64,000 bases of DNA from Emticicia oligotrophica DSM 17448 (GTDB lineage Bacteria; Bacteroidota; Bacteroidia; Cytophagales; Spirosomataceae), in assembly GCF_000263195.1 (NCBI RefSeq), contig NC_018748.1, positions 2,976,001-3,040,000 on the forward strand, read 5' to 3'. Positions within the stretch are counted from its first letter, which is position 1, and each line of letters opens with the position of its first letter. Below the pieces are notes generated by a model, which saw only the letters and a list, made by a program, of their open reading frames with translations, did not search any database and was not told where the DNA came from. The position numbers were made by a program, and so were the translations under genes. This document shows, piece after piece, positions 61,891 to 64,000 of this stretch.

Positions 61891-63042
61891 ATGAAAGCTT
61901 TATTTAGTTTTTTCTTGGCCTTTCTATTCTTTTTTGGGCAAGCTCAAACAAAATTTGTGGCTAAACCACAAGCAGTACCCCACCATGAGACTCCAACTTT
62001 AGCCATTGGAGCAAAAGCTCCTGATTTTCGTCTTCCAAATTATGACGGAAAGTTTTATTCGCTCAAAGATTTTGCTGCGGCAAAAGTGCTGGTTATCATT
62101 TTTACTTGCGTGCACTGCCCGACTGCTCAAGCCTACGAAGACCGCATCAAGAAAATTGTAGTTGATTATAAGAATAAAGGAGTGGCGGTAGTTGCTATTT
62201 CACCGAATAGCCCTAATGGATTACTACTTGAAGAATTGGGCTACACTGATCTCAATGACGATTTTGATAATATGAAAATTCGGGCAAAAGATAAGCAATT
62301 TAATTTTCCGTTTTTGTACGATGGTGATACAGAATCGGTTTCGATTAAATATGGACCAGTTGCTACACCTCATGCCTTTGTATTTGATAGTCAGCGAGTA
62401 TTAAAATATAACGGTCGCCTTGATGCAGTAGAAAAACCAAGTAAAGGAGCCAATGCTGAAGATTTAAGAAAAGCAATTGATGAAGTTTTAGCAGGAAAAG
62501 AACTAACTACGCCAACTACAAAAACCTTTGGCTGCTCGGTAAAATGGGCATGGAAGACTGAATATAATGAAAAAAACGAGAAAAATTGGCGTTCTCGACC
62601 TGTCACACTCGAAGAAATTGATGCTGAAGGCGTAAAGTCATTGGTTAAAAATAATGATTCTGATAAACTCAGATTAATCAATGTTTGGGCTACATGGTGT
62701 GGGCCTTGCATAATGGAATATCCTGATTTTATTGACATTCACCGCATGTATGGTGCCCGAGACTTTGAGTTTGTTTCGATTTCGGCCGATAAACTTGAGA
62801 AAAAAGATAAAGCCTTGAAGTTTTTGAAAGAAAAATACTCAGGTGTAAAAAATTATATCTTTAAAGAAGACGACATCTATAAACTTATAGAGGCCATCGA
62901 CCCTAAATGGAATGGTGCTTTACCTTATACGCTGTTGGTCGAGCCTGGTGGAAAAGTAGTTTATGGTGTGCAGGGAAGTATTGATAACCTAAAACTGAAA
63001 AAAATGATCGTTGATCACCCAAAAATTGGCCGTTATTTTTAA
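61891..63042 (+). CDS. Exported protein with two thioredoxin-fold domains
   Basis: 383 residues. Signal peptide to about 18 (FFFGQAQ). Domain 1 (about 35-200) is redoxin/AhpC-TSA-like with APDFRLPNYDGKFYSLKDF and a CVHC pair at the resolving position; domain 2 (about 245-383) is a thioredoxin/ResA-like domain with INVWATWCGPCIMEYPDF. The linker (FGCSVKWAWKTEYNEKNEKN) has a further Cys. It probably reduces or detoxifies substrates in the periplasm, possibly with one domain feeding electrons to the other. It is divergent from the Gfo/Idh gene and 29 bases before a regulator. Confidence 0.85.
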   Translation: MKALFSFFLAFLFFFGQAQTKFVAKPQAVPHHETPTLAIGAKAPDFRLPNYDGKFYSLKDFAAAKVLVIIFTCVHCPTAQAYEDRIKKIVVDYKNKGVAVVAISPNSPNGLLLEELGYTDLNDDFDNMKIRAKDKQFNFPFLYDGDTESVSIKYGPVATPHAFVFDSQRVLKYNGRLDAVEKPSKGANAEDLRKAIDEVLAGKELTTPTTKTFGCSVKWAWKTEYNEKNEKNWRSRPVTLEEIDAEGVKSLVKNNDSDKLRLINVWATWCGPCIMEYPDFIDIHRMYGARDFEFVSISADKLEKKDKALKFLKEKYSGVKNYIFKEDDIYKLIEAIDPKWNGALPYTLLVEPGGKVVYGVQGSIDNLKLKKMIVDHPKIGRYF

Positions 63043-63071
63043 AATGACAAAAAGTATTTAGTTATTAGAAT

Positions 63072-63536
63072 ATGCTTTTAAATTTTCTAAGTAAACACCG
63101 AGATACAATTCTCTATGGAGTTTCGCTGGCTTTATTGTTGTTTTTCTTAAAATGGATTGAGCTTCGCTTCATTATTATCAATCATGCCTTAGAAATTTAC
63201 ATTGGTCTGATAGCCTTATTGTTTACGGCTTTAGGAATTTGGTTGGCTATGAAATTAGTGAGGCCTAAAGTGGAGACAAAAATCATTGAAAAATCTATTG
63301 TTTTAAATGATTTTCAATTCAATGAGGCGGCTATGATCGAACTTGGTTTGAGCAAACGTGAATTGGAAGTTTTACAATTGATGGCTACTGGACTAAGCAA
63401 TCAGGAAATTGCCGAAAAACTATTTGTTTCGCTCAATACGATTAAAACTCATTCTTCGAAAGTATTTGAGAAAATGGATGTCAAACGCCGCACGCAGGCC
63501 GTAGAAAAAGCAAAAAGATTGAGTTTGATTGAATAA
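63072..63536 (+). CDS. Membrane-tethered LuxR-type regulator
   Basis: 154 residues. Two hydrophobic segments (about 12-35 and 42-62) precede a LuxR/GerE helix-turn-helix at about 90-150 (LSKRELEVLQLMATGLSNQEI, FVSLNTIKTHSSKVFEKMDV). There is no receiver domain. The protein is anchored in the inner membrane with DNA-binding domain in the cytoplasm, so the signal may come from the membrane or the periplasm. It directly follows the double-thioredoxin gene. Confidence 0.85.
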   Translation: MLLNFLSKHRDTILYGVSLALLLFFLKWIELRFIIINHALEIYIGLIALLFTALGIWLAMKLVRPKVETKIIEKSIVLNDFQFNEAAMIELGLSKRELEVLQLMATGLSNQEIAEKLFVSLNTIKTHSSKVFEKMDVKRRTQAVEKAKRLSLIE

Positions 63537-63542
63537 ATTATC

Positions 63543-63597
63543 TCATACTTTGGTGTGAAATTGGGTAATTTGTTGAAAATCACTCAAAAGTATGAGT
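63543..63597. terminator. Inverted repeat after the LuxR-type gene
   Basis: CTCATACTTT near 63543-63552 and AAAGTATGAG near 63586-63597 are inverted arms with a long loop. It could be a terminator, but there is no T run after it. Confidence 0.35.
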
Positions 63598-63647
63598 CTG
63601 AATTTCGCTAAAAACCTCAGATTTGTGGCATAAACAAAACAATTCTT

Positions 63648-64000
63648 ATGAAAAAGCTTATTCTAACCAATGGCCTCATTGCAGGCGTTCTGATTTCAGT
63701 TTTTACAGTATGTTCTATCGCCTATTGCTATGCTTCGGGCAATTTCGAAGGAAACATGGTGCTGGGTTATGCCGCCATGATTTTATCCTTTTCGTTTGTG
63801 TTTGTAGGTGTAAAAAAGTTTCGAGATGAGCAAAACGATGGAACGCTCACTTTCGGTAAAGGTTTCATAACGGGCCTTTATATTTCACTGATTGCTTCTT
63901 CAATATATGTGCTTACATGGTTGATTGATTATTATTTTTTCATTCCAGATTTTCTTGAAAAATTTAGTCAACAATCGCTTACGAAGATGAAAGGTAGCGG
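63648..64000 (+). CDS. DUF4199 family membrane protein, N-terminal part (runs off the window)
   Basis: The frame starting at ATG 63648 is open to the end of the window (117 complete codons). It starts MKKLILTNGLIAGVLISVF and has three hydrophobic helices in the visible part, with GKGFITGLYISLIASSIYVL matching the DUF4199 pattern. Family function is unknown; members are small inner-membrane proteins of Bacteroidota. It lies 111 bases after the LuxR-type gene. Confidence 0.8.
   Translation, partial: MKKLILTNGLIAGVLISVFTVCSIAYCYASGNFEGNMVLGYAAMILSFSFVFVGVKKFRDEQNDGTLTFGKGFITGLYISLIASSIYVLTWLIDYYFFIPDFLEKFSQQSLTKMKGS

Noticed and set aside
1-64000. tRNA, rRNA, CRISPR arrays or intact insertion sequences
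   Set aside because: None was found when reading intergenic regions; the repeats seen are palindromic and irregularly spaced, not CRISPR-like, and no transposase frame is present.

Overview
The window looks like a chromosomal segment of a low-GC member of the Bacteroidota, most likely order Cytophagales (a Spirosomataceae-like relative such as Emticicia, Runella or Arcicella is my best guess, from gene content and not from any search). Signs are SusC/FecA-type TonB receptors with carboxypeptidase-regulatory N-domains, a MurF-Alr fusion, DUF3822 next to coaD, a bifunctional nuclease with a UVR tail, DUF4199, near absence of Shine-Dalgarno sites, and promoters of the Bacteroidota form TTG-N17-23-TAnnTTTG.

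Layout. 0-7 kb: end of a Fur-family repressor followed by two TonB-dependent siderophore/ferric-citrate type receptors and a BNR-repeat exported protein, with three near-identical 17-bp palindromes that look like Fur boxes. 7-22 kb: housekeeping genes (exported Fe/Mn SOD, recR, clpS, Na+/solute symporter, M1 peptidase, NodB deacetylase plus GT2, corA, RecD-like helicase, Nudix, DUF3822, coaD, murF-alr). 22-38 kb: a compact [NiFe]-hydrogenase locus: tetR1, small protein A, tetR2, hupS-hupL (group 2a type), maturation protease, a 101-aa ORF, small protein B, a TPR protein, hypA, hypB, hypF, hypC, hypD, hypE, an NHL-repeat protein, a nickel permease, an 81-aa ORF and a bifunctional nuclease. 38.5-39.1 kb: a frameshifted second copy of the last ~660 bp of alr. 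39-54 kb: PAS sensor, envelope proteins, two L,D-transpeptidases, small membrane proteins, a Crp/Fnr regulator, a sulfatase-modifying-factor-like protein, GDPD-like protein, pfkB, xerD, aroQ. 54-64 kb: RND efflux system (adaptor, pump, TolC), Gfo/Idh/MocA oxidoreductase, a double-thioredoxin protein, a membrane-tethered LuxR-type regulator and the start of a DUF4199 protein.

The most interesting part is the hydrogenase locus. Four identical-geometry 18-bp palindromes (TTAGAAA-N4-TTTCTAA) sit before small protein A, twice before hupS and once before hypA; they overlap predicted promoter elements at the first two places and are the natural operators of the two paralogous TetR proteins. Two divergent paralogous small proteins (ending in KDxRGTL ... 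NICxN) occur in the locus, one in the regulatory block and one in the maturation block. The TPR and NHL proteins and small ORFs recall the extended hyp operon of heterocystous cyanobacteria, which carries the same hydrogenase group. The locus is bracketed by a direct repeat of the alr 3' end whose differences look largely synonymous, which suggests that the segment arrived from a relative by recombination at alr. No tRNA, rRNA, CRISPR array or intact insertion sequence was seen.
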